Part shown: piece after piece, positions 33,872-47,037 of the stretch | How positions within the stretch are numbered: position 1 is the stretch's first letter | How the letters are laid out: each line of letters opens with the position of its first letter | Assembly: GCA_951799425.1 (NCBI GenBank) | Contig: OX637394.1 | Span: 43,922,642 to 43,986,641 of the forward strand | Length of the DNA stretch: 64,000 nucleotides | Reading direction: 5' to 3' | Source of the DNA: Ilex aquifolium | Lineage: Eukaryota; Streptophyta; Magnoliopsida; Aquifoliales; Aquifoliaceae | Notes under the pieces: generated by a model | The model's database searches: none | Told to the model about the DNA's origin: nothing | Seen by the model: only the letters and a program-made list of their open reading frames with translations | Position numbers and translations under genes: made by a program

Positions 33872-34781
33872 TTATATATCTTTCGCATGTGTGCTTGAAT
33901 AAGATCATTAAGACAGGGAGTGTTAGTATATCTATATTGAACTTGTCTGACTATTGCTAAACATCAATACGCTGTGTAAGATTAGTATGTTCCTTGTGAA
34001 GAAAATGGTTTGTTAGTGTTGAAATGAAATGAACCTTTACCCGCACCGCACTCAAACTAGGGGTGCGAATAAAATTCATATATCTTGAATTCGAGTTTTC
34101 TTGATCGTTTTTAACCATTTTTCAAGATTTACAAGTGATTGCATTGCATCATGGGGTCCGACCAAGAATCAAAATTTTGTTTCGGTGCATTGTTTCGGTC
34201 ACCTAGGAAATGGAAACGTTTCGACATGTTTCAGAAACGTTTCAACCCGTGTCGAAAACAAAGTGAAAAAAAATAAAAAATTTAAGAATTATTTTTTCAA
34301 AACATTAGTCAAAATACACCAAAATATCTTGAAATACCTTAAAACATTTCAAAATAATTGTGCAAATGCATTGAAATATAACAAAATATTTCGAAATATT
34401 ATAGAACATCTCGAAGTATTAGAATTTTGATTCTATCACTGATTCGTTTCGATTTCCTTGAAAACAGAAACGTTTCAAATGTTTCGGCCGTTTCGAAACG
34501 ATATTGTATTCCTTGGGTCCAACAAAACGCGTGATTGAGACATCCCCTATTAGAAAATACAGAACAAATGTTACTACTTATGAAAATATCTAGCAATCAA
34601 CCTAAGACTGATCCATAAAATATCTCGAATGTACTCCAAAATAGAAATGATGTTAGAGGGACTCGCGCCGAAATTGTGCCAAATTCATTTCAAGTGCCTT
34701 TATATAGTGTTGTATTCATTAATCTTGAAAGGCAAGGATTGACTGCTAAAGTCGCAATTCTAACAAGCAAGGCACAATAAA
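33872..34781. other. AT-rich spacer with GAAACGTTTC palindromes
   Basis: No gene. The perfect palindrome GAAACGTTTC occurs three times (about 34213, 34236 and 34466) with CGTTTCGAAACG near 34490. It is probably part of an old inverted-repeat transposon, but the ends could not be found. Confidence 0.4.
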
Positions 34782-35064
34782 AGAATTAGGGTTATTTCAA
34801 ATAAGTTTTTTGTGGCGACAGTTTTCACCATTATAAAAAAAAGCTTGTTTTGGAGATTTTTTTTTTTTGTGTGCAAATAGTGTTGTTATAAAAAATTTAT
34901 TTACAATCAAAACTAATATTTGACTCGGACTATTGCTGTCTCAAAAAGTCTTCGTGGCGGCAACAATCGTCTCAAATAGCATTTACGTTAACAAATAATT
35001 TTTTTTTATGACCACCACAAAAAAAAAATTCTCCAAAACAAGTTTTTTTATGACGGTGAACAAA

Positions 35065-35544
35065 TGTAAGAATTAATGTGGCCCACTTGATTTGGCACAT
35101 GTGATTTTACTGATTATTATCAGATAATTAATTTGGGTTAGATAATGATAAGGTTACCAATCCTAATCTAATCGGTATAACTAATATTTTCCAATTGATC
35201 AATGCGAAGAAGTGGTTTCCTGATGTTCTACTTTGATGGGAAGTAGAGTTTATGTTGAACTAGGGAACTGATCCTCTCTCTACCTATAAATATACACATG
35301 CCCCTATCGAGTTGTATATTATATACGAATAAATGTTAGGAGAGAGAAACCGATTTTTGGGCTACACCAAAGGATGGTTCAATTCTTGATTAAGTAATTC
35401 AAGGTTTGCAATAATGGCTCCAGGTATGTTGATTATGATATTTTTAATTCTACATTATAATTATTATGAGTATGTGAAAATCATGATTGTTCTAGATCTT
35501 GGAATTAATGTTTGATTGATTTCTTTGATCAAATAAAGTTTACA
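35065..35544 (+). repeat. 5' LTR of the copia element
   Basis: 480 bp, TG...CA, with TATA-like CTATAAATATACAC near 35284. Followed after two bases by the primer site. Confidence 0.9.
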
Positions 35545-36267
35545 TGTGGTATTAGAGTCTTGTTAAGAACTATCGTGATTTTCCATTAAAGAAATATGCT
35601 TTTAATATTTGTCTATCATCATTGCAAACCATGACATGAATCGAGATCGCGTCTGATTGTAGTGCTGTTATGACTTCCATTGGTTTGATGCAATTGACAA
35701 AATCATCTATTTTTTCGATCGATTCTTAAAGAGTCGGTGCATCATGACAGATCTGAACTTGTATATTTTTTTTGTACACTTTATGTCACTCATGTTTGTA
35801 ACGGCAAGAAAAGCCCTCGTGATTAGAACTAATGAGACTCATGTTAATGGTAGTTTCTTTAATTGGTTAACTTCAAGTGACCCTGAACGTTGATATGGGT
35901 AATCTGTGAACAAGTGAGCTATAGTTCATAGTTGATTGATGGTCATCTAATTTGTGGTAATATATGACATAATATTCCACCTGTAGTTTGTTTGTTTGTT
36001 AACTAATACATTGCCTATATTCAAGGACTCAAAATATTTTATATTATTTTCAGATTATGTGCAAAAATCATCGAACATTCTTTCATACATATATCATGAT
36101 ATTATAATTTATTCATAATATTTCGTATGATGTATAAAATCTTGTGATTTATTGAAGTACAAGATTTTATTTATTGATTGATCTATTTAGATCTAATGAA
36201 TGATCTTGTGTGTGATAATGATGAATAATTGGCAATGGATTATTGTTAATCTTATGATTTATTTAAA

Positions 36268-36700
36268 GTCATTGTTTTGATTTGGTATTTATATTATGCT
36301 ATAGTTTGGTAGCCGTCAAAGTGGCCCAACTAGAATGACTTATTAATATCAAATCAACTAATTGATATTTAATATCCATTATCCAGATATTAAAATAATA
36401 GTTTATACAATGTCATTATTTTGATTTGAAATCTATATTACGATATAGTTCGGTAGTCACCAAAGTGATCCAACTAGAATGACTCATAGAAATCAAATCG
36501 CATAATTGATTTTAATATCCATTATCTTGTGATATTAAAATAATCGATTGTGCAACGTCATTATTTTGATTTAATGCCTATATTATGGTATAGTTTGGTA
36601 GCTACCAAAGTGGCCCAACTAGAATGACTAATAGGTATTAAATCATATAATTGATATTTAATACACATTATCTAGGTATTAAAAATAATGACTTACAAAT
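36268..36700 (+). repeat. 145-bp tandem repeat, three copies, in copia leader/gag region
   Basis: GTCATTGTTTTGATTTG (36268) recurs as GTCATTATTTTGATTTG-like starts at 36412 and 36557. Each unit contains CAAAGTGGCCCAACTAGAAT or a near variant. No reading frame stays open through it. Confidence 0.8.
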
Positions 36701-38344
36701 CGCAGTTTCTTGATCATTTGGATATTAAGAATCGGCCCAAAGGTGTACCACTTTTCAAATGATTAATTAATTGAAATAGGATGATTGGTGTATATTCATA
36801 ATGGGTGTGGAACGGATACCCAAAGGTGACAGACCTACCTAATTATGGCTATATTATCAATTAGTCCTATTAGGTGAGAGAGAATCACCATAATGGTTAG
36901 TGTATTAGTATATCGTGATTACTACCCAAAGGAGAGTCACGATAGTACTACTTATTGTTTTTTAGAATATATATTTATTCTAACTCATGGTTAAACTTAG
37001 AGATGACTCAAGGCATTAATGTAGTGAGCATTTACCTTCTTTTATTGTTAGTTCATGTATTGTTACATTCACATACTTTGTCTAGTTCAATACTTAATGG
37101 AATGAGTATTTTCAGATTGATGTGAACAAATTCAATTTCACTTATGTATTTTGACTACTTGTCTGACACTTAACTGCTATTACTGAATCAAGTAGTTATA
37201 ATGAAAAGGGTTTTGCACAAAGCCTATAAGGGATCGAATAAACTAGACATTATGATTATGCGAATGATAATTATGAATAATATTAAGTTAGTACTTTCGC
37301 ATATGGTAATGCTTATTAATGTTACATAGTTATGCAAGAATGTTATTGAACTATTGATGAGTTTCTTATTGGACAATGATGGCTGAACTTACCATTATGA
37401 AATTTGATAGTACATGTGGGATGCATAAATATATCCTCATAATTTTAGCTACTACGTTGATGGCTTTAAGGATAGACGAGTTCTTTTATGTATTTAATTT
37501 GAACTCTTCGTCCCTTGATATGAATCTATATTGATGATATGTAACATGATAATGTATGTCTATTATGTTTGTTTAAGAGGAAACAAGACTTAAGAACTTA
37601 AGGCACTATTCTAAGATCAAGAGCCTACTTAGCTACTTAGGCTCATAAGAGAAATAAATAATGTGTCATTTATGTAAAAATTGAGACATTTTTTAAAATG
37701 ATTGATATAAACGAATGGCAGGATTCGAAAGGAAAGATAAGCATTAAAGCTTTTGTATGTTTCGAATCAAACCTTAAAAAAGAATATTCTAATAACACAT
37801 TATGGATTGATTTGAATTGGCTACAACAAATGTTTCAAATTCTATGTTAGGGATTTCTCATAACTCAAAATGTTAAATCATAAATTGATATCTATGGTTA
37901 ATCAGGTCAAAGCCCAATTTAAGATGGTTGAGACTTTCTGTTTGTTTCTAGATATCAATCATAATTTATATAATAATTTGTGTTCCTAGTATTTTGAAGT
38001 TTGATTTTCTTATTTAAACTTCATGATGATTATTAATCTTTTCAAATATGATAATAAAGTGTTAGTTTGTTTAAGAATACCTTTTTAGTATTCTGGTATT
38101 CTTCATAATGGTTTGTATAAATTAAAGCCTGATGACCTATTTTTGAATCTCTTCTAACCCTACATCATAATGTTTAGAACATATTGTAGTCTGATAAATG
38201 AAAAATTCTTTATGTTGTGACATAAATGACTAGGTCACATAATTAGAGAAAGGTTGAAGAAACTAATCAAATATGATATTGTTTTCAATCTAGAATTTTA
38301 ATGATTTGGTGTGTATAGATTCTATTAAGCAAAAATGAATCAAA

Positions 38345-40358
38345 AAAAAAAACACCAAGAAGAGTTCTAGAAGTGTAAAACTCTTTAAACTTATCCATAC
38401 AAACACATAAAGAATTTGTTATCATATTTATAGATGATTTTTCACATTATGGATATCTCAATATACTACATAAAAATTTCAAGTAGAGAATGCCATTAAG
38501 GTACATATTATTAATGTTGAAATATATGTATATATAAAAGTGAATGTCATCAGATCGGATAGGTGATAAATATTAGGGAATGTATGATGGTTAAAGATAA
38601 TGATTTTATCTATTTATTAAACTCCTTGAAAAGTATGGTATTTCTACTTAATGCACTATGCCTAGTACGTGGTAGCATAATGGTATAGCTAATTGGCATA
38701 CATAGTGAAAATGCTTAAGAGTATATTATGTGATTTCTCATTACTCTTATTTTATGGATGAATGCTTTTGGAGTTTGAGACATCTGAAAAGAAATTGGAT
38801 TTTAGAACGATTAATAGTAACTTTATCGTTTATCAGAAAAAATCCAAAGGGTATAAGTTTCACTATCCTACCCATAGTATGGGAATTATATGTATTGATA
38901 ATGTCAAATTTATTAAGAATGGTGAAATCAGTGGGAGTGATAAATCACATAGAAAGTAGTTATACCCATAACTTGTAATGATGTTGTTGTTCCCACAATT
39001 GTTGAATGATTTGACAATGTTGAACAACAAATTAATGATTAACCACTTCATATTGAGATTATCACCAATAAATCGAAAGTAGACAAATATCACATGAGTA
39101 GCGTTAAGATAATCTCTAATAGAAATAAGATAAGCTATTCCGAATGATTACGTGATATATCTACAAGAATCTGATTTTGATTTAGGGATAGATAAAGATT
39201 TAATATCGTTTTCACAAGCCATAGGAAGTAATGACTTTGCTAATTGGATTTATGTCATGAATGATTAATTGAAATTAACAGACCATAATGAAGTTTGAAA
39301 TCTTGTTAGATATGAAGTCAAACTTATAATCAAAGGTTTCACTCATAATTGAGACATTGATTATATAGAGACCTTCTATCATGTATTTAACAAGAACTCA
39401 CTAATAATCATTATGACATTGGTAGCTCATTATGATTTAGAGTTATACCATATAAATGTGAAAATATAAAGCTTAACCTAAAGAGTTCTCAATAAGAGAA
39501 ATAATTCTTGAGTTGCAAACTTAATAGGTCAATATATAGACATAAATAAGTTTTTTCCACCATGGTATTTTAAGTTCAATGATATCATTACTTCTTTAAG
39601 TATTAAGGAAAACACCATTTTTTGTGTATATATATCTTAAAGTTAGTGGGAGTAAGATTTTTAACTCTATATGTTGATATTGTGTTGTTTGTCAGTAGTA
39701 ATCTTTGATTATTACATGAAACCAAGTTTTTCTCTATAAATATTAAATGAAAGATATGGTGAGACAACCTATGTGATTGTAATTTAAATGTCCCAGGATC
39801 GATCACATAGATTATTTGGGTTATCTCATAAAATATATATAAGAAGTATTCTAGAGAGATTTAATGTGGAGAACTATTATGCTAATGTTACTCCAATTTA
39901 AGTAAAAAGGATAAGTTCAGCAATATCTAATGTCCAAAGAATGGAATAGATTCCTTATGTTTTATGTATGCATTTACGTGTATAATATCAGATATTATTC
40001 TTGCAGTTGGTATATTATGTAAATATAGAACCGATCCTGAAATGGATCATTACGAGCTTATAAGATATTTACAAGGTATAAATGATTATATGCTCACATT
40101 TAAGAACTCTAATCATCTAGTGGTGATTGAAATTATGACAGTTAGATTGTGGCTTGCTTTGAAGCTACAATTTATGGATTATGGATGCGAAATTCTAATA
40201 TCAGGACTTGGAATTGTTGACTTTATGGCCTAGCCGCTAGGAACTTATCGTGATAATTTCGCATATGTGTTTTTTGCTAAGTGTCTATAGAGCATAATAG
40301 CATGAAGCTCATGATTGCAAATCCATTAAAGAAAGTGCTACTAAAGACATTTAAAGAT
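38345..40358 (+). pseudogene. Degenerate copia pol (integrase, reverse transcriptase, RNase H)
   Basis: Fragments in changing frames, in the order of copia: integrase FIDDFSHYGYL near 38428-38460; reverse transcriptase with LVAHYDLELY near 39425-39455 and the active-site block as LYVDIVLF near 39668 (the second Asp of YVDD lost); the following block HETK near 39717; LERFNVEN near 39848; RNase H region with YLQGINDYML at about 40064 and the tail near 40318-40355. Many stops and indels. The gypsy element is inserted just after the last recognisable codons, at 40363. Confidence 0.8.
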
Positions 40359-40363
40359 GTTAA

Positions 40364-41437
40364 TGCTTCAACTTTAAAATTGTAAACCCAAGAGCAGGTA
40401 GAGCGAAGTAATATACTTCTCGAAATACCGAGGTCGAACCCTTAATGAATTGTAACAAGAAAGCAATCACACAAATACTAAAACAAACTTAAAAATAAAT
40501 GATTTGTTTAAGGAATTGTTGAATGGAGAAAATTGATTTAAATAATTAAAACAGTAATAAATATACTAGAGCGTCAGGTACTCCGTCTCAATTCCGTACA
40601 ATAACGATTAAAGACTCAAATCTTAACTTGAGACAAGAATCAGATGTCGGTTGATTCAAGTAACAATCAAGTACGAAAAACCAAAAGTTATAATCAACGA
40701 ATTATTCAAGAACCTAAATAATCGTCCAATTATATTATTTTACGAAATAAGGATAATTACCTCAAGCATAGAATAACCAGTTATTTACTCGCAGGGAAAT
40801 TCAAGCAATTGATGTACATGGCACAACAACTCAATGATTTTTACGAAGCAAAAACTTTGCTAAAAGATCATAAGTTAAATTACCAAAACATCATAAATCA
40901 TTAAATTCAGAATCAATAACGTTAGCGTACTTCCTTGAGAGGTTCTCCCCTAGCCCTAGTTTAGCCTTCTAGCCAGACATGATCAACTAAAATTAAAGAG
41001 TTCTTAAGCAAAAAATGGTCATCCCTTTACAAGGTCTTCAGCTCCTATTTATATCTTTCTTCTGAGAAAAGATTCAATTATATTGAAACTCTTAATCTGG
41101 CGTTGGCAGACCAATACACGCGTCCGGACGCGCGTTCTTCAATCTTCCGGACGCGACTTCCAGTGTACTCCTTTTCTGCTTCTTTGTTTTCTGCCACTTG
41201 CGTCCGGACGCATATACTTCCCCCATCCGGACGCGAATTCTAGTATGCTTCCTCCTCAACTATGCTTCATCTTTCCTTACTTTCTTCCAATTTTATGCTA
41301 TTCTCCTGCAAAATAAACACAATTTATCTTTTATTAGCATAACACCAGTTCTTAAATAATCTCCCATATTTATCATACTTTCATAACTAAATGATTAATG
41401 CTTCCCAGTAATAAATGTAAATATTGGACCTTAATCA
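40364..41437 (-). repeat. 3' LTR of the Athila-type element
   Basis: 1074 bp. In complement it begins TGATTAAGGTCC and ends AAAGTTGAAGCA. Adjoined by a G-rich polypurine tract (complement of 41438-41450). Confidence 0.9.
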
Positions 41438-43323
41438 CACCCCCCAACTCAGACCTTGCTAGTCCCTAGTAAGGCAAACAACAAAAAGCAAAAACACTAA
41501 CTATAAACAAAACAAAATAAAACAAAACAAAACAAAACAACTTTCGTAGGCTTCACGATTGCATTTAGCATATGCAACAAGCCTTTAAACCCCTAGGTTT
41601 CCCCTAGTGGACGAGTATAGTCATGTGAGGGTTTCCAGAGATGATACCCTCAAACATCAGTCTGAGATCAAATATCTGAATAATAATTTTATAACACAAA
41701 TTACTACCACAATATAAGAATTCTAAGATGCAACTTTTTTATAAGCTCATGCAAAACAAAATATAGAATTCTACGCTATATAAATGTATGCACTTATCAT
41801 GTTCCCATATAAAATCGTGTGTAGTGTGAATTAACTATACCAAGTCAATAATTTATCCGGTTATCACCTCTACAACTATCAACTATTCATCTCAATATCA
41901 AATCTCACTAGAAAATTCACTCATAAAAGATTCTCTCAGATCATAGTGACTATTCCCTCAAATATCACATGTGAGAAGAAGATATTTAAGTCAAAACAAA
42001 ATAATGCTCACATGTCTATTAAAATAATTGTAATCCAAAAGAAAAGGATTTGACATAATCTCATGAAAGGAAATCAACACATAATAAACAAATAATCACC
42101 ATTCTTTTCCTTATTCACACAAGTTATGCATCCACCAATACACTCTTGAGATCGGATAGGTCTTTATCTAAGGTTGTAATGGGCCCTTGGGATTAGGGTT
42201 TTGACACAACGAAGGATATTCAGGAATTCAAAAGACTATCCCGAGAGAACATTTACATTACACAACCAAACTTCTTTCCATAATCTTTCACTCTTCGCCC
42301 TTTAGAAGCACAATTTACAACACTTGCTCATATTTTTTCAAAACTCATGCTTGCTATTTTTTTCTCTTTTTTTTTTCAATCTGTTTTTTTCACAGTTAGA
42401 CATATTGTCTTTCTTTTCTTTTCAACTTTTTTATTCAGCAAGACATCTAATGCAAATATTCACAAGTATGCAAAACTTTTTTTTTTTTTTTTCATCTTTT
42501 CTCAACCAACATCTCCCAAATTACATAAACAATAAAAACTCAATCTCGGGATAACCAAGGGTAAAAGATATTATTTTTTCTCATTGGCTTGGTTATTATA
42601 TATTTGGTATAAGAAATAAAATTTTGCTTTAAATGCTCAATCACGGCTTCTAGGAATAATAATATTCAAAGAATAAGTCTCAGGCTCAAATAATGTCAAA
42701 GATGGCCTAAAATCATATCTCAAGAGTTCTTGACAACCCACTACCTCATGCAAATAATTTAAAGTCAAGTAATCATTCACAATATTGGTGTTGACCAAAA
42801 CAAAAATAATGAGACTATTGAAGGAGATTAGCTAGATAAATATATTTTTTATTGAGTAAATGTAAATAACCCTCCAAAGAAGATTGGATCAAAACTCACT
42901 AGGGTTTTATATGCATCTCCACTATATGTGTCAAGTTCTCAAGGTAAAATACCTAACTAATTTTCAACTTGGTAAAGTCTAAAGTGCACAAATTGTGAGT
43001 TTTTATAAGAACATGATATGAGATACAAAAATATAGAATAAAGTTCTATGTGATGCTTAGACAGTTGCAAATTTAAAGCTAAGCAAATTATTTCTATATT
43101 GTGGTATCAAATTATGCATAAAAGTGTTATTTAGATATTTGGTAGCACAACTGAACAACATATGCATTTCATATAATATTTGGAATTTTCGTACAATGCA
43201 TAACCCAAAAGATAAAAGAAATCAAGCCTAAAAAAAATCTACCCAAAATAGGCTTTGATTTCTACAGATGACTAAAAGAAAATAAAGGAAAGACCATCAA
43301 ACTCGGGACCTAGAAGAAACATG
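41438..43323. other. Noncoding 3' internal region of the Athila-type element
   Basis: Starts with the complement of the polypurine tract (CACCCCCCAACTC at 41438-41450). The rest is AT-rich with poly-T/A runs; no domain recognised. Confidence 0.5.
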
Positions 43324-44419
43324 CTAAGATGAGGGGCTTGCCTGACTCTGAGAACTCTGCCCTAAGCCCCTCATCTGAGCCCTCAACTCTCTCATCTCTT
43401 TCCTCATCTCCCTCTGACCTCTCAGTAACTCAAAAAGTATCTGTCTGTCAGTCCTGGGATCAGTGTTCTCATCCACTGGAAAATCAAAATCCTCATCGAA
43501 ATTGAGGAACTGATCCCACTGCTCCTCCCCTGGCACCGTTCCCTCAGGTGTGGCCTGCTCACCAACTGGACCTCTCTCTCCTGGTACCGGTCTCGCCACA
43601 CTCTGGCTCTTTAAAAGAGAACCAGAGTTGAGGACTACCACCTTCTTGGCTCGCTCCATGGTAGCATCAATCACTACCCCAGCCTGCTCACACAATGTCG
43701 TGACCAAACCGGCAAAAGGAAGAGATGGTTTTTTTCTGGTCCACTATAGCTTTTCGCATTTCGGCAAAAATCAGTGAAGGAAGGTCGCTGGACTTCCCAG
43801 TCCCCATGGCATACAACAGACGAGCACGGTCAGAGTAAATGTGGTTGCTCCTCAGTAAAGGGTAAATATTCAATACTGAGATTAGATTCAGTATCTTATA
43901 CTTATTAGTCAAATCACCCTGCTGAAGATATCTAAGATTAGAAGTCCAGACAAATTCATCATCCCCCAATAACTCCCGACCAACCTCATCTCCGGAATAA
44001 TTATGGGGATAGTCTGGGTTGACCACCCGAGCCTGAGTCATTCCAATCAGCCTAGCAATGGCTATAGCATCCACCCTAATGTCTTTACCCCGAACGTAGG
44101 TACGGATGAGACCATTCCCATAGTCATCGGCGTTGCTATAGAACTCCTTAGCTAAGATGGTGATGCACAACCACTATTTTCCCATGAATCCAGCCCACCT
44201 CCTAAATGTGATAATGTCCCGAATCCCCAGTCTGGCAAAATCTGCATGTTCAACTTTCCTCTCACATACAATAGGTTTAGTGGCATAGTATTTGAAAAAC
44301 TTTATTCGGGCTTCTAAGGCTTGAAATCGAATGGGGTCAAAGGTGGTGTCCTCCTCCTCTTGTTGCTCCTGAGTGCTAGGTCAGGGTCTCTTAGATGTGG
44401 AGGCCCGTGGTGGTGCCAT
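43324..44419 (-). pseudogene. Third (env-position) ORF of the Athila-type element
   Basis: Starts at ATG 44419 (MAPPRASTSKRP), then an in-frame TGA, a further stop near 44174, a long open part (44170-43688) and a frameshift near 43710 into the last open part (43707-43324). The conserved core contains EFYSNADDYG and VRGKDIRVDAIAIARLIG, a pattern seen in plant retrotransposon proteins of unknown function; the C-terminus is acidic, then Arg/Glu-rich (REMRKEMRELRAQMRG), a likely coiled coil. It occupies the place of the env-like gene in Athila, but no signal peptide or membrane segment is visible, so an envelope role is not supported by the sequence. Confidence 0.7.
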
Positions 44420-44698
44420 AGTATGGACGTAATAAGGAAAACAAACGTAAAGGAGGCGGGAGAAGTTTGTATTTCGGTTAAGAGGAGTGTAGAATAAGAA
44501 ATTCGATCAGGCTCTGAGTATTTATAATTTTTCCCACGCGTCCGAACGCACCTCAACAACCGCCTTAATTAGCCTTAAAAAGCACGCGTCTGGACGCATG
44601 ATTAGGTCCCGTCCAGACGCGCCTCTGGAATTTGAAACGGTTGGGTTTCACGTCCGGATGCATGATCAAGTCCCGTCCGCGTGTTCCAGAGAGTTCAA

Positions 44699-46584
44699 TG
44701 ATGAGCGCATAATATTGCATATTTGAAGGGCTCATTACATGCGTTATAACTCAACTTTTGCATTTAGATACTTAGTGTTAGTCAAAATTGTCAATAATGT
44801 TGATATTTTGATGTTGCATGTTTTTATACATTAAATCATGTATTTTATAACCTTGCAACTATGATAGATGTGTGGTGAAGGCATAGACACAATACATGAA
44901 GAATTTGAGGCTTAAAAGTGAAGAAATCAATAAGGCATTGGTGCTTGGGAACAAAAACGCCAGCAGCCACATCATTTGGAAGTAGAGCCTCGGTTTTCCT
45001 CCATGTTGACCATGATCTACTCAGAATCTGGAAAATTTTAAAACATAAAAGTTGTAGATATGGATATCTTCTGTATTGTGTCAAAATTTCAGCTAAATCC
45101 AACGGATAGATCAAGAGTTATGATGATTCTACCAAAACTGGTCCAGCGAAGCCAGCTACCGCATGACTACCGGTAGCCGATTGCTTCTGGAGTTGCTGCT
45201 ACCGCCGAGCTACCGGTAGTTGATTGCCCAGAATGCCAAAAACGACTGCAACTCAAGTTTTTTTACGTGGGGGTCCTACCTACTCTTCTCCCACTTGCTC
45301 CCCAACATTTTCTTACACAACCACATCCCTCCTACACCCTATTGGAAGACTTTGGAGGCTTTGCAATTAATGACGGATGGGAGAGATGTGGCTACCATGT
45401 GGGTTGTCTCCATAGCCTTTCAAGGGCCATCCATTCAACCCCTCTTGATGGGAGAGCTTGCACATGCTAGGGGGACCACCATGCACGAAATTTGAAGTCT
45501 TTCACACTCCATATACTTAGCATTCAACACACATTGTATAGAGAGTTGGCTACCTAAGCTTAGGATTAGTTTTTTGGAGCTCCAAGGAGGAAGATGATGA
45601 ATAGTGACATTTTTGCATTTTCTTCTCCATTCAAGTTGTAGAAATCTTTTTTAATCTCTTGTAAGGATCTTCTAAGTTTAATTTATTGTCTTTAATGTCA
45701 TTCCTTTCAAGTTTATTGCAAGTTTACTTTCATGTTCTTCATTTCACCATTGTTATTTAAGTTTTCTTCATTTCAAGCTTAAAATGGGTATTGCATATTT
45801 TCCTTCATAGCTTTAGATTTCTTGCTTCAAGTTAAGTTTCATGCTTTAAATCTCCATTTCTCTTCCATGTCCATCTACATTATGCTTGTCTTGCATTTTT
45901 AATATGAGTAGCTAGGATTTAAGTTGGTTAATCCAAGGGAAAATTCCTCTTGGGGATTCCATTTCAACTCTTCTTCATTCCTCCCTTTAGAGTCAAATGG
46001 TTCGGTTTGACGGGGGTTGAGAGTGGATGAGTTGGTGAGCCTTTGATATTCCGTAGGCCTAGTCACGGTTTATGCTTAGATACTCACCAATCTCGTCCCT
46101 AGCTTCCCCCGAATCAATCGTTCATTCATGCTCAATCTGAGGAAGGCTTTGAGTTGATTTGGTATTCCCATTGGAATGAACCCTTTGGATTAGCCAACAC
46201 TTGGTTTCTTGCATTTTCATTTTGAACAAAACTCAACAAAACTCAAACAAAAGATTTTACATTTTCTTTTCACTTTTGCAAAATCACTTTCACAAAACTT
46301 CATTTCCTTCCCTGAGGAGACGACCTTGGAATACTCTTCCAAGTAAAACATCGACAACGAAAGACTCCTTGCGATTGGGGAGCACTTTTGTTCACCACAC
46401 ACGCATTCCATTTCATAACATTTTGTTCATTCCACAATTCCATCCACCACCATTCCGTTGTTGCCTAATCTTTTGCATCATTCCGATGGAGAGTGACACT
46501 CCCCCATTCCTATAAGCCATACACACATTGAGGCTGAGGGTGATGTTTAGAGGTTAGGAAACAACAACGTTTTCCAATCAATCA
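44699..46584 (+). mobile_element. Solo LTR (family 2) nested in the Athila-type element
   Basis: 1886 bp from TGATGAGCGCATAATATTGC to TTTTCCAATCAATCA, flanked by a perfect 5-bp duplication TTCAA (44694-44698 and 46585-46589). It contains the noncoding module and ACCGGT palindromes (about 45000-45225) also found in the family-1 solo LTR at 15375-18041. No internal region adjoins it. Confidence 0.8.
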
Positions 46585-46845
46585 TTCAACCTCTTTGGTC
46601 ATGTCCGGACGCGCTTTCCAGGAATTTTTGTTCTATGGTCTTGCGTTCGGACGCATTGTCCAGTGAGTTGATCCTTCCATACTTAGGAATTTTTTCAATT
46701 ATTTACCTATTTTCTCCCAAGTTGAAACATTTTGATCCTAAAAACTCCTAAAAACCAAAAAGTAATTTTTTTTTTTAATAAATTAATATTGTAGATGCAT
46801 GAGGATAGTGTATAATTACTAAAATAAATCAAGCATGCTTACCCT

Positions 46846-46862
46846 CCCCCCCCCCCCCCCCC
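46846..46862 (-). other. C17 run, internal polypurine-like tract on the minus strand
   Basis: On the element strand it reads GAGTTTG then G-run, like the terminal tract next to the 3' LTR (GAGTTGGGGGG). It lies just downstream of the pol stop (47038). Confidence 0.6.
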
Positions 46863-47037
46863 AAACTCAAAAGCTTACATTGTCCTCAATGTATGAATAG
46901 GCATATAACTAAATATGGGAAAAGAAGAACAAACCTGATGCGTTTATACTGTGCACGTGAATCTGCAATATTTCCAAACATAAAAGAAACACCATGCAAT
47001 AATATACATTAAACTATACAAAATTGTTAGAGACAAA

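Noticed and set aside
42324-42554. Phe/Leu-rich ORF that could be read as a membrane protein
   Set aside because: Produced by poly-T runs in the noncoding 3' region of the Athila-type element, on the antisense strand.
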